From positions 585,656-649,655 of the forward strand of contig JANSXA010000001.1 in the NCBI GenBank assembly GCA_024743175.1: a DNA stretch of 64,000 bases, given 5' to 3'. Each line of letters opens with the position of its first letter. Within the stretch, counting starts at the first letter, position 1. Below the pieces are notes generated by a model that searched no databases, was not told the DNA's origin, and was given only the letters and a program-made list of their open reading frames with translations. Of the stretch, positions 29,733 through 40,666 are shown piece after piece. Made by a program: the position numbers and the translations under genes. The stretch is from Pseudomonadaceae bacterium. GTDB taxonomy: Bacteria > Pseudomonadota > Gammaproteobacteria > Pseudomonadales > Azotimanducaceae.

Positions 29733-32516
29733 ATGGAAAGTAGTTTCGATCCGCATGCCATTGAGCAGGAGTTATACGCCCATTGGGAGCAGTCCGATTA
29801 CTTTGCACCAACAGGTAACGGACCTGGATACTGCGTTCTTATACCGCCACCTAACGTTACCGGTACACTGCACATGGGGCATGCCTTCAACCAGACACTG
29901 ATGGATACTCTGATCCGTTACAAGCGCATGCAGGGCAATCGAACGCTATGGCAAATGGGCACGGACCATGCAGGTATCGCGACGCAGATGCTTGTCGAAC
30001 GCCAGCTTAACGAACAGGGCATCAAACGCCACGAACTGGGTCGCGAAGCCTTCACGGAGAAGGTCTGGGAATGGCGTGAAACCTCAGGTGGCACCATCGC
30101 GAGCCAGATTCGCCGCATGGGATCAAGCCTGGACTGGTCCCGGGATCGCTTCACCATGGATGAGGGTTATGCCGAGGCGGTTCTGACTGTATTCGAACGC
30201 CTTTTTGATGAAGGTTTAATCTATCGCGGCTCGCGCCTGGTTAACTGGGACCCGCAACTGGGTACTGCCATCTCAGATCTGGAAGTAGAGAACAGCGAAG
30301 AAAACGGCCACCTCTGGCATTTTCGTTATCCCCTGTTGGATGGCCTGACAACCACGGAAGGTGATCAGCACCTGACCGTTGCAACAACACGGCCGGAGAC
30401 CATGCTCGGAGATACGGCTGTTGCCGTGCATCCTGATGACGAGCGTTACGCGCACCTGGTTGGCGGTTTCGTGAATCTGCCATTGGTTGACCGCCGCATT
30501 CCTATCATCGCAGACAGCTATGTTGAGATGGATTTTGGTACCGGCTGCGTGAAAATCACCCCCGCACATGATTTCAACGACAACGAAGTGGGTGCACGCC
30601 ACGATCTCGAAATGATCAACATTTTCACCAGCGAAGCCACCATAAACGACGCTGCGCCGGAGAAATATCGTGGCATGGATAGAGACATGGCACGCAAAGC
30701 CGTGGTTGCGGATCTTGATGACCTGGGTCTGCTCGGAGAAGTTAAAGACCATAAATTGATGGTGCCCCGGGGCGATCGTTCAGGCGCTGTTATCGAACCC
30801 CTTCTCACGGACCAATGGTTTGTGAAAATTGAACCGCTGGCTCAACCGGCGATTGACGCGGTTAAAAACGGCGACATCAAATTTGTGCCTAAACAGTATG
30901 AAAATGTCTATTTCTCCTGGATGCGCGATATCCAGGACTGGTGTATCAGTCGTCAACAATGGTGGGGGCATCAGATTCCGGCGTTTTATGACGGCGACAG
31001 CAATATCTATGTCGCCCGCTCAGAGCAGGCAGCGCGTGAAAAGTACGATCTGCCTGACAGTATCGAACTGAAACGCGATCCGGACGTTCTGGAGACCTGG
31101 TTTTCCTCTGCGTTATGGCCATTTGCCACGCTTGGCTGGCCAGAAGAGACCAAGGAACTGGATCAATTCCTACCCTCCTCGACGCTGATCACCGGGCACG
31201 ACATCATATTCTTCTGGGTCGCCCGCATGATCATGATGACCCTGCACTTCACCGGGAAGAAGCCGTTCGAAACCGTTTACGTGCATGGTCTGGTAAAAGC
31301 TGCTGATGGCAACAAGATGTCAAAAACAAAGGGTAACGGATTGGATCCGCTCGATTTCATAGACGGCATCAGCCTTGAAGAACTGGTGGAAAAGCGCACC
31401 TCAAATCTTACTCAGCCGAAGATGGCGCCGCGGATAGAAAAAGCTACCCGCAAGGATTTTCCCGACGGCATACCCTCTTACGGAACCGATGCGCTTCGTT
31501 TTACTTTCTGCGCTCTGGCTACGACCGGCCGTGATATCAAGTTTGATTTGAATCGAATCGATGGCTATCGCAATTTCTGCAACAAGCTGTGGAACGCGAG
31601 CAAGTTTGTCTTGATGAATACAGAAGACTTTGAGCCATCGCACGCAGTAGAACTGACAGTTATTGACAGGTGGATGTTAAGCAAGACTCATCAGCTGGTG
31701 AAAGACTGCCAGTTTGCCCTGGACACCTACCGCTTCGACATCTTCGCCAGCACCATCTACGATTTTGCCTGGCACGAGTATTGTGACTGGTACCTGGAGC
31801 TGACCAAACCGCTGTTGTGGGACGAGTCAGTCAGCGCCGCACAGAAACAGGGCACACGCCAAACCCTGCTGACGGTACTGGAAGCCCTCTTACGCATTTC
31901 GCACCCGGTCATGCCCTTCATTACCGAAACTATCTGGCACGAGGTGGCACCACGCCTGGGCATACAACATGACACTATCATGCTGCAGCGATACCCAGAG
32001 GCACAGGATTTTGCAGAGGATGCAGAAGCCCAGGCCCAGGTTGAATGGCTGAAGCAGGTGATCAGCGCTATTCGCAACATTCGCGGCGAAGCCAACATCA
32101 AACCTAATATTGAGGTTCCCGTCCTGCTGCAGGATGGTGAGCCTGCGGATCGCCATCGAGCGGCAGCAACTGCTGTGATGTTGAGGAAACTGGCAAACGT
32201 TGCAGAACTGAACTGGGTTGAAGAAGGCGATGAACCACCACCTCATGCTCTGGGTCTGGTTGGCAACCTTAAAATCTTAATCCCGCTGGCCGGTCTTATT
32301 AATGTGACAGAAGAAATCACACGCATCGATAAAGAGATTGAAAAAGTACAGCAGGAAATCACACGGATCGAAAAGAAGCTCGACAACGAAAATTTTGTGG
32401 CTAAAGCGCCTGCTGAGGTGGTTGATAAAGAGCGCGCCAAAGCTGACGCGCTGCAGATCAAGGTGGATACGCTGGCAAGCCAGCGCGCAAAACTGAAGAG
32501 CCTTACCGATGGATAA
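29733..32516 (+). CDS. valS: Valyl-tRNA synthetase
   Basis: Class I synthetase, 927 residues. The HIGH-type motif is [16 protein letters not shown] (about 36-51). The KMSKS-type loop reads [11 protein letters not shown] (about 528). The CP1 editing domain includes [17 protein letters not shown] (about 215-231). The C-terminal coiled-coil arm runs from about 860 to the end ([23 protein letters not shown]). Ten bases separate it from the upstream gene, which places it in the pepA-holC-valS operon. Confidence 0.98.
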   Translation: MESSFDPHAIEQELYAHWEQSDYFAPTGNGPGYCVLIPPPNVTGTLHMGHAFNQTLMDTLIRYKRMQGNRTLWQMGTDHAGIATQMLVERQLNEQGIKRHELGREAFTEKVWEWRETSGGTIASQIRRMGSSLDWSRDRFTMDEGYAEAVLTVFERLFDEGLIYRGSRLVNWDPQLGTAISDLEVENSEENGHLWHFRYPLLDGLTTTEGDQHLTVATTRPETMLGDTAVAVHPDDERYAHLVGGFVNLPLVDRRIPIIADSYVEMDFGTGCVKITPAHDFNDNEVGARHDLEMINIFTSEATINDAAPEKYRGMDRDMARKAVVADLDDLGLLGEVKDHKLMVPRGDRSGAVIEPLLTDQWFVKIEPLAQPAIDAVKNGDIKFVPKQYENVYFSWMRDIQDWCISRQQWWGHQIPAFYDGDSNIYVARSEQAAREKYDLPDSIELKRDPDVLETWFSSALWPFATLGWPEETKELDQFLPSSTLITGHDIIFFWVARMIMMTLHFTGKKPFETVYVHGLVKAADGNKMSKTKGNGLDPLDFIDGISLEELVEKRTSNLTQPKMAPRIEKATRKDFPDGIPSYGTDALRFTFCALATTGRDIKFDLNRIDGYRNFCNKLWNASKFVLMNTEDFEPSHAVELTVIDRWMLSKTHQLVKDCQFALDTYRFDIFASTIYDFAWHEYCDWYLELTKPLLWDESVSAAQKQGTRQTLLTVLEALLRISHPVMPFITETIWHEVAPRLGIQHDTIMLQRYPEAQDFAEDAEAQAQVEWLKQVISAIRNIRGEANIKPNIEVPVLLQDGEPADRHRAAATAVMLRKLANVAELNWVEEGDEPPPHALGLVGNLKILIPLAGLINVTEEITRIDKEIEKVQQEITRIEKKLDNENFVAKAPAEVVDKERAKADALQIKVDTLASQRAKLKSLTDG

Positions 32517-32534
32517 AGACGAAGCCGGAAAAGC

Positions 32535-32858
32535 CTAAACGCCTTCTACGGAATCCACCTCAACAATGGAGTTAATCACCCGCGCACCATCCGCATAGTG
32601 CAGGAAGGTAAACTCGATGAACATGCCCTCTTCCAGCATGGTGAAGGCACCAAAGGTACCGTTAATCTGCACCTGACAGGTTGGACTCACATCATAGTCT
32701 GTGCCGTTCACAACCGCCCTATAGGTACCAAAATCCAAACCTTGAATTTCGCCAGAACTTTCCGCTTCAGGCGCGAGGAACTCCTGTGCATTCACGGCAC
32801 TTACGCCCAACAGCAGAAAAAGAACAGCCAGTTGCAGCGCATGTTTGAATAAAAACAT
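32535..32858 (-). CDS. Small secreted protein downstream of pilY1, PilY2-like
   Basis: A 107-residue exported protein. The start at MFLFKHALQLAVLF has AGGAG upstream and gives a clean signal peptide (cleavage about residue 24, AVNAQE). The frame extends 32 codons further upstream but only into pilY1. The mature part is short and acidic with one Cys, and a likely beta-rich fold (TYRAVVNGTDYDVSP). Position directly after pilY1 in a minor pilin operon matches PilY2 of P. aeruginosa, whose role is unclear. The name rests on position rather than on clear sequence identity. It converges on valS. Confidence 0.65.
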   Translation of the reverse strand: MFLFKHALQLAVLFLLLGVSAVNAQEFLAPEAESSGEIQGLDFGTYRAVVNGTDYDVSPTCQVQINGTFGAFTMLEEGMFIEFTFLHYADGARVINSIVEVDSVEGV

Positions 32859-32904
32859 TATTGTCTCCTGATTCTTAGAGTCTTGTTCGGGTAGAAACCG
32901 CGCG

Positions 32905-35900
32905 CTAATTAGCGCGCAGCTCCGTCCATGACAGACGTCCAGTCTTGTTGTCATTCAGGTCACGAATGCGACGTGAAATACACTCGTTACCACCACAGAT
33001 GAAGAGGAAATCTGTATCTCCCTGTCCGCCCAGGGTAGACAGATCCACCAGTTGGCCATCAAGCTGAGTGAAGTCGAACACGAGACCGGCAGTGAAGTCC
33101 TGACCACCCACTGTCAGCAGGTCAGCATCATCAACAACGCCGTCCAGGTTGAAGTCGATAACCGCCTCACCCGGATCACCACCCGTCAGCGCATCCAGAA
33201 TCAGGATCGCACCTGGGCGCGAACCGAAGCAGGAGGTTGCATTAGTGGCGGGTAGCACCGTTGTGGTCAGGATCACACCATCCCGGAAAATGAAGCGACG
33301 GATCGCTTTTTCGCCAGGGTACTGTACATCCGGTGGTGCCTGGCCGCTGATGTCTGTGTTTACTGCACCAGAAATGGTGTTTTCAGCACGAACCATATCA
33401 AGATCGATGTACCAGCCATATACGCCCGGCGTCAACGTCTCTGCGGCGTAAGCCACGGTGTTGTTGGTCAATATGCGTCGCGTTTGAGCGGGCGTAACCG
33501 AATCGTCAACAACGTTAGTAATAGTCTGCTCAATCAGACGCGTGTCCTTGGTATTGGCATTCGCGGTTGGTGGATTGCTTACCAGCGGATCCCATATGGT
33601 ATAGATCGATTGGATAGACGTATCACTACCGTCTTCCTCAGCAATAAAGCTGCCTGTACCAAAGGTAATCAGAAAACCCGTTTGCTGTGGGTGTTTCACG
33701 GCCAGAGGCTGAGACAGAATAGGCTGCAACACATCCGTACCACCATCGTCATAGGTTGCGGTAAACAGTCTTGTCGCCGACCAGTTCGCGGAATTTGAGT
33801 CTTCGAGATCAAAGCGCCACAGGTTACCCAGACGGTCACCAGCATAGACGAGATCAACCGTGCCGTTCAGATCCCGGTCTACAGCTGTAGGTGTTCCAAG
33901 CGCGTTGGGATAACCTTCCAGCTGTTCACCCGGAAGTGGCACACCAGCACCCGTGGTGATCTTCACAAAGTCGCCCGGGGTACCCCAGCCGTCAAGGCCT
34001 TTGTCCATGAACAACACAAACAGAGTAGCGATGCCGGAGGTAGAGTTTGAGCCATTACCAAATATAGCCACCCACTCGTTTAAAGTGTCAGTGTCCACCT
34101 CATTACTCAGGGTAATGATCGGCAGCGACAACGAGTAGCCAAGGTCTTTAACGGGATTGCCGTTAAAATCGGTAATCGCGCCTACCGCCCCGCCAATGGG
34201 ATCACCAGCGGCATCTAAAGGATAGGTATCGTCTTCATCGGTGAATTCCCACAATGCCGCCCCGGCCGCTGCCGCCTGGCTGGCAAACTGGGTATCTGGA
34301 TCGGTGACATTCAGGGCAAAGTAACCCTTACCACCGGCACCCAGGCCACCAACCAGCGTTGTCATCCACTGTTTAGAATCAGAAGTTGAAGGACGCATAT
34401 AAACATCGTTCAAACGCGGTGAGAGGTCAACATAGTAGTCATGCAGGTAGAACGGTGAGGTAAACGACGTCAGTTTGTTACTGTACTCGTTGCTCGCATC
34501 GATAATGACATTGGGGACATAGGCCATAACCTCTGCACCGGTCTCGGCGTCGAAGCCATGCAACATGCCGTCATTAGCACCGACGTAGACCACCTGACGT
34601 CGCGCATTCGCATTCGCAGAGAATTCCGAATACAGGTCATCAATCGGATACGGACTCTGATCACGGTTGAAAGCACGTGGTGGACCGACATATACCGGGC
34701 TTGAGTTAATGATATCACCCAGCAGTCCTTCATCCGCCAGGCGCTCTCGTAAAGTGCCTGGCAACGGTTCTTCGAAATTTCGTTCACCGCGCAGGAAGTT
34801 AACTTCGTTTTCACTCAATGTCAGCTGCTGATTCGGTGTCAGATCATTGTAGACAAATTCAACACCGGCATTGTTATCAGGGTCATAGCTGAAAATAATG
34901 CGTTGCGCAGGCGTCAGACTCAGCGGTCCAGTGGGATCCAGCATACGGGCTGCTGTCCAGGTCGGCACCGCGGAAATCTCACCGGTAGTTGAGTTCACGG
35001 TGCTTGCAGTCATCTCACCTGTACGGTTACGAAGATCATAAAAACCTCTGTAGAGGAATGTGCCTTCCCGCAGTGATGTTGAGTTAAACGCAGCCGCTGA
35101 ACTTGAGGAAGCGGCCTGGGTAAACTCACGGAATGCAGCACCCACCGCAGCCTGAAGCTCGCCAGGTTGTCCTGCGTTCAGGAACCGGCCACGGCCATTA
35201 ATGGCTGCGTGCAACATGTCATCAATCTTGGCGTTTGCCGCAGAACCGGGCGCTGGCCAGGTAAACGGTGTGGTTGCCAGCGCAGTTTCTGCCACCAGCG
35301 GATCAATATCAGGCTCTACACCAAAGGCAATGGTGAATGTTTTCATATGCTGATGAATGAAATCGTTTGCTGAGGTGTAGGTACCTACAGGCACGCTATC
35401 GATGTCAGAAGTGGACAAAGGCACACCGTCATCTACTGCAGGGAACATGTCGTTCTCGTAGTAGTACATCGCAATGTCAGCCAGCGTATTGCTGTGTGTA
35501 TCTTCAAACTTGCCACCGTCAAACACGCTGGAATCATCGCCGTCAAAGTTACCTGGACGAGGTGTTGAGCCGTTCCAGTAACCATCGGAGAAGAGCAGCG
35601 TGAAGTTCTGCTGACAGATACCCTCGGGTACGGGCAAAGCGGGACAGTCACGATCAGCCCGGTCACAAGCCAGAAGACGGCCAGCGTCATTTAATGCGCG
35701 ACGCAAAGGTGTACCGCCACTTGAGTTCACTTCATAAATTTCATCAAGCAGCTCTCTCTTCTCACCTTCCCAGTAAAACTCATTCATATCCGCAATAGGT
35801 TCGTCATCGCGGCGGTTGATAGTTTCAAGACCGACGCGGATATCCTGCAGTTCTGCAACCACGTTACCCAGCGCGGCTTTGGCCACCAGTTCGCGTGAGC

Positions 35901-38900
35901 GGTAATACTGGAACCAGTTGGCGAAGTTCTGGATTTCTTCATCATAAGTACACGTGTTTCCCGCACCCGTACAATCGTCACGTTGATCACCACCGGGGTA
36001 CATCGTGCCATCATCTCGGATTTCAACGCGCACACCTGCCGCGGTGTAATAACGTGGGATATAGAAGTTGGTGACGTTAACGTTGGCGGAGCCACCGTTG
36101 GTCTGCCAGCGCGGCACAGAGTGGGCCAGATAGTCTACCGGTTGCGTTATATCAAACGTATTTGCAGCAGACATCGGATCAAGTCGGATGGCCGTTGGCA
36201 CAGCATCCGCCAGATCGTTGTTGGCATTATCCACACCAGTCCAAGGGTTGTAATCCACGGTGGGATCATAGTAGATGCCGTTGAAAGCAGAACTACGCGC
36301 CTGCCAGACATTATAGTCATTACCTGCAGGCAGCGATTCCTGCGAAGGTACAACACGGCCGTTACCACTTGTGGCGCCATACGCATTGGTATTCAAACTG
36401 AACAGATAGCTGTACACGCGCTCTCGACGGTTCGAGTTCGCAATACCATTGTTGTTGATCACAAATCGACCATTATCATCGGTCATGTCCATGCTCACCT
36501 GCCAGTCCATGCTGCCGGAGTCATCAACGGTAACGAGAACATTGGGAGACACGCTTGCAGACTGTTCCAGCGGCGTATTCGCCAGATTGAACAGCACTGA
36601 CACTTCACCAGGATTAGGGGTGGTTGCCGCTGGGGGCAGCGGCAGCACTTCGATCACGACATCGCCCAGAGCACTGCGAACCTGATTATCAAACACAGAG
36701 TATTGGAAGGTCGTTTCACCGGTAAACCCGGGAGCAGGCATAAAGGTAAAGGAACCGTCACTTGCTGTTGTTGTCAGCGTACCCTGAGCTGGTGGGGGCG
36801 CAGTTTCAAACACAATGCTGAGCGGTTGAGGGGAAATGGGGTCGCCATTGACATCCACCTGAGAAGGATCAACATCATAAGCACCAACCAGCAAGCCGTT
36901 AGCCAGATCCACGTTCAGGATCGCGCCTTCAAAAACACTGTAGCGGTGAGTTTGCTGACCTTCCGGTGGATCGTTCACCGGCGTGATCTCAAAGCTGACC
37001 ATCGCAGTATCGATATCCCCATTGGAATCTTCGATGCTGTACTCAAACATCGCTGTACCCCAGAAGTTACCGGTGGGTGTAAATACAACTTCGTCTGTAC
37101 TGGTATCAATTGCTACAGAACCTTGGGCTGCCGTAACAACGTTACCTTCAACGTCAACAAAATCGTAGGTGCCTACACTGACAATGCCTGCCAGCGTAGT
37201 GGGCACATCACCCAGGTAGTCGTTAGCCAGCACGTCAATGCGCAGTTCAAGCGTATCTTCAGGAATGTCGCCGAGCAGATCATCAGCTGCAACCGGCATA
37301 TCGTCCACGCCATCTACAGTGATAGTGAATGTCACCGGCGGGCTGGGCTCGCCAGCCATGTCACGCGCGATTATTGTGATGTCAGCCGTACCGTTGGCAT
37401 CGGGCAACAGGTCAAGTGTCAGCTCGTCGCCGCTGATGGTTTCAGCGGAGAAAATGCCAGGGTTGGTGTTGTTATCAACCTCAAAGCTCAACATATCTGC
37501 ATTAGTGACAATATCGACATCATCAAAAACACCGGCCAGAGAGACGACTTCAGGCGGATCATCTTCGTCGATGTTGCGGTTAGACAGCGAGCCAACGACT
37601 ATAGGCGCGTCATTAACGGACTGTACAGTGACGTTGAGAAAGTATTCAGCCACTTCCCCTGCGACATCCGTCGCTTCGACCAGCACAACCGCAGCTCCGT
37701 TCGCCTCTGCAGTAAAGGACAGCGTTAAGTCTTCAGCCGCCATAGCCACGGAATCAAAAATTGCGTCGCCGCTGTCAAAGGCTGCTGTTAATGTCAGGCT
37801 GTCACCGGTCACAATATCAACGTCGTCAAACACACCAGCAAAACTGATCACTTCCGGTGGCGAATCTTCAGGCACATCAACGGGTGCAACACCGCCGACC
37901 ACAGTTGGCACATCGTTCACCGCAGTTACATTCACGGGTACAACCAGTACTACAGGTACACCGCCATCTGCGTCCGTGACTTCAACGGTTACACTGCCGG
38001 TGTCTATTGCATCGGGCAGCAAAGTCACCTCTAAAACGGCGCCAACCATTGTGGCCGTGTCGATCGCTGCGTTGTCTACCGATGTAATCGCAAAAGTCAG
38101 TGTGTCACCGACATCCACATCACTCACGGAAGCCGCCAGATCGACGTTGTCCGACGTGTCTTCAAGCATATCCAGGCTTGGCACCGGCCCGGTCGCAACG
38201 GGATCGTCATCCACGGCAGTGACCATGGCAAAAATCGGGAAATTTCCGCTGTCCTGATCAGTCACCGGGGTAGCGGTTTGATCCAGAACAGTGTCTGTGG
38301 TTTGAACAGACAGGTTCAATGGTATAGGGCCATTGAAATTCAGCGGTGGTGTTATGCTCAAGGAATTCGCTTCCGCCAGGCTCAACGCGTAGGTATCCGC
38401 GGTCACAAGCGTACCACCGGACAATACGGCGCCAGCGGGAACACCGCTCAGCTGGATGTCCAGGATTTCGCTTGGATCTACCGGTGTTATGGAGATAACC
38501 AGAGATATCGCGCTATCTTCACCGCCAGAGGCACCACCAAAAGCAACCGCAGGTAAGTTGGCGACCGGCGCGAGAAACACGACGCCATTACCAGTTTGAA
38601 AGCATTGTGAGTCTGGCGTAACAGCACATCCGGTTAAATCCACTTGTCGGATATCGTACGTAAACGGCACCACACCGCTGAACAATGGGTCCGGGTGTGT
38701 ATACGCCAGATCTCCATAAGTTGGGCCAGGGGTTGTGTCCAGAGTCATCCCCGGCGCCAAACTGGCACCTTCGATAACCAGGGTTCCAGACGGGAAAGCT
38801 GCATCATTAGACAGCACATTGCCGGCCACCGAGCCACCTTCCGGTGCAATATAAACATCATCGCCAACCGTTGGCGGGAACGCGTAAGCGTTACCCCACA

Positions 38901-38961
38901 ACAAAGATGTCAGTGCGAACACTACCAGCGAGGCGTTTACTGCTTTCTTAGCCATCGTCAT
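32905..38961 (-). CDS. pilY1: Giant PilY1-like pilus tip adhesin with cadherin-like N-terminal repeats
   Basis: A 2018-residue exported protein, against about 1160 for P. aeruginosa PilY1. A signal peptide covers residues 1-27 (ending NAYA). Five or so Ig/cadherin-like repeats follow, starting near residues 249, 347, 448, 550 and 661, each opened by a V(N/D)DxP motif and rich in Asp. Two of them share the segment PPEV(I/V)S(F/L)AGVFDDVDIV at a 101-residue spacing. A von Willebrand factor A domain has the MIDAS motif DDSGSM near 814. The PilY1 C-terminal beta-propeller carries a calcium-loop-like DRDLNGTVD near 1690. A dockerin/EF-like loop (DFNLDGVVDDADLL) lies near 1930. It is the sixth gene of the pilE operon and probably primes and caps the type IV pilus and binds surfaces. 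Confidence 0.93.
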   Translation of the reverse strand: MTMAKKAVNASLVVFALTSLLWGNAYAFPPTVGDDVYIAPEGGSVAGNVLSNDAAFPSGTLVIEGASLAPGMTLDTTPGPTYGDLAYTHPDPLFSGVVPFTYDIRQVDLTGCAVTPDSQCFQTGNGVVFLAPVANLPAVAFGGASGGEDSAISLVISITPVDPSEILDIQLSGVPAGAVLSGGTLVTADTYALSLAEANSLSITPPLNFNGPIPLNLSVQTTDTVLDQTATPVTDQDSGNFPIFAMVTAVDDDPVATGPVPSLDMLEDTSDNVDLAASVSDVDVGDTLTFAITSVDNAAIDTATMVGAVLEVTLLPDAIDTGSVTVEVTDADGGVPVVLVVPVNVTAVNDVPTVVGGVAPVDVPEDSPPEVISFAGVFDDVDIVTGDSLTLTAAFDSGDAIFDSVAMAAEDLTLSFTAEANGAAVVLVEATDVAGEVAEYFLNVTVQSVNDAPIVVGSLSNRNIDEDDPPEVVSLAGVFDDVDIVTNADMLSFEVDNNTNPGIFSAETISGDELTLDLLPDANGTADITIIARDMAGEPSPPVTFTITVDGVDDMPVAADDLLGDIPEDTLELRIDVLANDYLGDVPTTLAGIVSVGTYDFVDVEGNVVTAAQGSVAIDTSTDEVVFTPTGNFWGTAMFEYSIEDSNGDIDTAMVSFEITPVNDPPEGQQTHRYSVFEGAILNVDLANGLLVGAYDVDPSQVDVNGDPISPQPLSIVFETAPPPAQGTLTTTASDGSFTFMPAPGFTGETTFQYSVFDNQVRSALGDVVIEVLPLPPAATTPNPGEVSVLFNLANTPLEQSASVSPNVLVTVDDSGSMDWQVSMDMTDDNGRFVINNNGIANSNRRERVYSYLFSLNTNAYGATSGNGRVVPSQESLPAGNDYNVWQARSSAFNGIYYDPTVDYNPWTGVDNANNDLADAVPTAIRLDPMSAANTFDITQPVDYLAHSVPRWQTNGGSANVNVTNFYIPRYYTAAGVRVEIRDDGTMYPGGDQRDDCTGAGNTCTYDEEIQNFANWFQYYRSRELVAKAALGNVVAELQDIRVGLETINRRDDEPIADMNEFYWEGEKRELLDEIYEVNSSGGTPLRRALNDAGRLLACDRADRDCPALPVPEGICQQNFTLLFSDGYWNGSTPRPGNFDGDDSSVFDGGKFEDTHSNTLADIAMYYYENDMFPAVDDGVPLSTSDIDSVPVGTYTSANDFIHQHMKTFTIAFGVEPDIDPLVAETALATTPFTWPAPGSAANAKIDDMLHAAINGRGRFLNAGQPGELQAAVGAAFREFTQAASSSSAAAFNSTSLREGTFLYRGFYDLRNRTGEMTASTVNSTTGEISAVPTWTAARMLDPTGPLSLTPAQRIIFSYDPDNNAGVEFVYNDLTPNQQLTLSENEVNFLRGERNFEEPLPGTLRERLADEGLLGDIINSSPVYVGPPRAFNRDQSPYPIDDLYSEFSANANARRQVVYVGANDGMLHGFDAETGAEVMAYVPNVIIDASNEYSNKLTSFTSPFYLHDYYVDLSPRLNDVYMRPSTSDSKQWMTTLVGGLGAGGKGYFALNVTDPDTQFASQAAAAGAALWEFTDEDDTYPLDAAGDPIGGAVGAITDFNGNPVKDLGYSLSLPIITLSNEVDTDTLNEWVAIFGNGSNSTSGIATLFVLFMDKGLDGWGTPGDFVKITTGAGVPLPGEQLEGYPNALGTPTAVDRDLNGTVDLVYAGDRLGNLWRFDLEDSNSANWSATRLFTATYDDGGTDVLQPILSQPLAVKHPQQTGFLITFGTGSFIAEEDGSDTSIQSIYTIWDPLVSNPPTANANTKDTRLIEQTITNVVDDSVTPAQTRRILTNNTVAYAAETLTPGVYGWYIDLDMVRAENTISGAVNTDISGQAPPDVQYPGEKAIRRFIFRDGVILTTTVLPATNATSCFGSRPGAILILDALTGGDPGEAVIDFNLDGVVDDADLLTVGGQDFTAGLVFDFTQLDGQLVDLSTLGGQGDTDFLFICGGNECISRRIRDLNDNKTGRLSWTELRAN

Positions 38962-38992
38962 TTCTCCAATAAATCATCTAACGCTTAACGCG

Positions 38993-39544
38993 TTAGTCCA
39001 TAATCCTGCCGTATGTGGTTTGCAGCAGAACTTGTGCATTTGGGGTACCACCAACGCCGCGCGCAGTGATACGAAACATTTCCACGCGGTCAACAGTGGC
39101 CGCGCCAGAGTAAGGGTCTTCCTGCTGGTGAGCGTTTTCATCACGCAGAACTGGGCCGATGTACTCCACGATGTAGCGTGACGGCGCAGCCGTACCTGCC
39201 ACCGCATCTGCGAGGATGCTGTTGCCACCCGTCCAGGTGGCAGCGTCTTCCCAGTTTTCTGCTTCGCCAAGCGGCACCACATCATATAAGCCGGCGGTAT
39301 TGTCAAACGGCGCCGTTGAGGTAATCGCGATGAGCTGAGCCTCAGCGTCACGCAAAGCAGACTCAGCCGCCTGGAAAGCCAGCAGCGTATCGTGCTCGTT
39401 CCTCGACATCCGTACTTCAAGACTGGTGGTTTGCACCGAAGAGACGCCAATGATGGTTAACACCAGCAACAGCACTAAACTAATAAACAGTGCAACGCCA
39501 TGCTGACGCCGAGGGAAAATTGTCTGTGGTTGTCTGAGATGCAT
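38993..39544 (-). CDS. pilX: Type IV pilus minor pilin PilX
   Basis: A 183-residue minor pilin. The prepilin leader (RRQHG, cleavage before VALF) is followed by a long hydrophobic helix (VALFISLVLLLVLTIIGVSS). The segment SLEVRMSRNEHDTLLAFQAAE, typical of PilX, follows. Unlike the other minor pilins in this operon it lacks the usual Glu at position 5 of the mature protein, as PilX/GspK-type subunits often do. It lies 31 bases upstream of pilY1 and three bases downstream of pilW. Confidence 0.9.
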   Translation of the reverse strand: MHLRQPQTIFPRRQHGVALFISLVLLLVLTIIGVSSVQTTSLEVRMSRNEHDTLLAFQAAESALRDAEAQLIAITSTAPFDNTAGLYDVVPLGEAENWEDAATWTGGNSILADAVAGTAAPSRYIVEYIGPVLRDENAHQQEDPYSGAATVDRVEMFRITARGVGGTPNAQVLLQTTYGRIMD

Positions 39545-39547
39545 GAC

Positions 39548-40666
39548 TTAAACCCCCGCGTTTCTGACGCTGATGGTTTTGCTGAAGGTGCGCCGCAATC
39601 GGTCGCGAGTACCATCCTGCAGCTGAACCTCATCAGGGCTGCTGATATCCAGGCGCACACGGATGGCAACCACGGAGTTGAGATCTGCAACCGCGTCGAT
39701 CTCCTGATAACGGTTGACGTTGACCACGTCATCGTTGGTGGTATCAACACCGTAAAACACCTGCATGTTTTCTACACCTTGAACCAACTCTACAGGTGCT
39801 TCGCGCCCTACTTTGCGCCACAAGGCATTGATCGTGCCTGATTCCGTTTCGATTGCGCTTTCTGCGATGTAGAAAATTGTTGTCTGTACTCGACCGATAG
39901 TGCTTGCACCCCCATAAGCTCGACCCAGCACTGAAAGAGGCGGCGGGTTTGCCGCGGGGAGTATGTCCCCTCCCACCGTCGTAACCGCGGTCGTGTTATC
40001 AAAAATTCCACCACCGTCTGCGCGACTCAACGTTGTCACGTTACCCGCTGTGGCAACACCTGTAACCTTAAACATGGCGGCCTGTTCACAATCTGAGACG
40101 ACTACCACATCATCCACTTCGAATTCCGGCTCGCCCCCTGGAGTGAAAACTTCAGGTTCAGCATCTGATTGCAGCACCACGTTCAGGCGCGCCACCGGCT
40201 GTTCGACGCTGCGAAAAATCACGATATCTGGCACCAAAGCCAGGTTTACGCCGTCTATACCGTTTCCTGCAATATGCACGTTCAGATTGGTGGCGCCTTC
40301 GGTGCGCGGCAGCCTCAACAGGTCTGTTGGGGCATAAGTCCCATCTTCATTGGAGTTGAAGCCGTCAATAGGCCGGCTCAAGTCATATTCTGGAATCTGG
40401 TCCCACGTACCCACCAGACCGTTGATCACAAATTCATCTTCCGGAGCGCAGCCAAAAAAACCCGCATCGCGTGCCGCCTGGGTAATGAAATCGAAAGAAT
40501 AACGGGCATTTTCCTGCAACCTCGACTGGGCAGTCACAATTTCGTAAGTACGCGAGTTACCAACAAACAGCTGCACGATACCGGCAATGACAACCAACCC
40601 AAGCAACAATGAGATCAGGAGTTCAAGAATTGAAAAGCCTGCCTGAGAATGTTTAGTCGGCATCAT
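39548..40666 (-). CDS. pilW: Type IV pilus minor pilin PilW
   Basis: A 372-residue minor pilin, at the long end of the family. The prepilin signature is HSQAG followed by FSILELLISLLLGLVVIAG, with Glu5 present. The PilW segment VGNSRTYEIVTAQSRLQENARYS follows. The C-terminal half is a large globular domain with a disulfide-capable Cys pair (GFFGCAPED and VVVSDCEQ). Its start overlaps the pilV stop by four bases. In P. aeruginosa PilV, PilW and PilX form the tip complex with PilY1. Confidence 0.92.
   Translation of the reverse strand: MMPTKHSQAGFSILELLISLLLGLVVIAGIVQLFVGNSRTYEIVTAQSRLQENARYSFDFITQAARDAGFFGCAPEDEFVINGLVGTWDQIPEYDLSRPIDGFNSNEDGTYAPTDLLRLPRTEGATNLNVHIAGNGIDGVNLALVPDIVIFRSVEQPVARLNVVLQSDAEPEVFTPGGEPEFEVDDVVVVSDCEQAAMFKVTGVATAGNVTTLSRADGGGIFDNTTAVTTVGGDILPAANPPPLSVLGRAYGGASTIGRVQTTIFYIAESAIETESGTINALWRKVGREAPVELVQGVENMQVFYGVDTTNDDVVNVNRYQEIDAVADLNSVVAIRVRLDISSPDEVQLQDGTRDRLRRTFSKTISVRNAGV

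Noticed and set aside
36703-38257. Two long plus-strand open frames (about 340 codons each) inside pilY1
   Set aside because: They are antisense to the repeat-rich, high-GC third-position part of pilY1 and read as low-complexity Ser/Thr or His/Arg strings.
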